Assembly (NCBI GenBank): GCA_009760855.2
Contig: WPIO01000084.1
Span: forward strand, 246,501-310,500
From: Cristatella mucedo
Lineage: Eukaryota; Bryozoa; Phylactolaemata; Cristatellidae
Direction of reading: 5' to 3'
Length of the DNA: 64,000 nucleotides
The position numbers were made by a program, and so were the translations under genes. Of the stretch, positions 63,715-64,000 are shown piece by piece. The notes under the pieces were generated by a model that saw nothing but the letters and a program-made list of their open reading frames with translations, was not told the DNA's origin and did not search any database. Positions within the stretch are counted from its first letter, which is position 1, and each line of letters opens with the position of its first letter.

Positions 63715-63925
63715 ACCTTTACGTTCTTAAGCGTGCTGGGCTGCTGCCACTAACCGTGCTCGCACGTCGACCATGTGCATATCGCCCCTGACCACGTTAT
63801 TCTTGTTGTTTATTGAGCATGCTACCACTAACCATTCGATCGTGCTTACTTTGCAGCAAATGTAAAGTGCTTAGAAAGAGATTGAGTTCTCCGAGAGCGC
63901 TATATCAAATGTATTATTATTACAA
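63715..63925 (+). mobile_element. LINE-A 3' tail
   Basis: TTACGTTCTTAAGCGTGCTGG, GACCATGTGCATATCGCCCC and GATTGAGTTCTCCGAGAGCG followed by ATTATTATTA. Confidence 0.8.
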
Positions 63926-64000
63926 CCACCGCGGGTCCGCGGTAACTAAGGAGTACATTACCACCGCACATTTTGAATCCTGAAGCGCTGATCCGTATCC

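Overview
This is eukaryotic, almost certainly animal, genomic DNA: intron-split genes with GT...AG junctions, many non-LTR retrotransposons and SINEs, long microsatellites, no prokaryotic operons. The one confidently named gene is the C-terminal half of VPS54 (GARP complex). Gene models with introns of only 43-61 nt next to introns of several kb, and the repeat content, suggest a marine invertebrate (a sponge or another early-branching or spiralian animal would fit). The species cannot be fixed from the sequence.

Layout. 1-17.9 kb: thirteen exons of VPS54 (+), ending at a stop at 17260, with repeats in the introns. 18.0-18.9 kb: a small two-exon gene (-) convergent with VPS54. 21.8-38.1 kb: a cluster of small genes, most of whose exons have no ATG of their own; I assembled them from acceptor, donor and reading-phase continuity: C (-, 210 aa), D (+, 117 aa), E (-, 148 aa), G (+, partial), H (+, 112 aa), F (-, 220 aa). 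C/D, E/G and F/tetraspan are head-to-head pairs. 38.2-56 kb: an MS4A/CD20-like four-transmembrane gene (+), its six coding exons spread over 18 kb. 56.1-59 kb: gene I (+, 164 aa), starting 156 nt after the last tetraspan exon and possibly co-transcribed with it. 59-64 kb: repeats, no convincing gene.

Repeats. LINE-A (tail TCTCTGGGGGCGCTTTATC then (ATT)n) and LINE-B (tail ending ATACATTACATTAC) are both 5'-truncated and have CR1/L2-type reverse-transcriptase remnants. SINE-1 is tRNA-like; SINE-2 has a tRNA-like head joined to a LINE-A tail. Other elements: a ~0.7 kb family whose ends carry arrays of GGGGGAAATGTCC in opposite orientation, a 2.26 kb element with long terminal inverted repeats, a ~180 bp pogo-like MITE, and a 1.26 kb insertion inside a LINE-A.

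The proteins of genes B-I are not recognised. They are predictions from splice signals and open reading phase and have not been tested against transcripts or databases.
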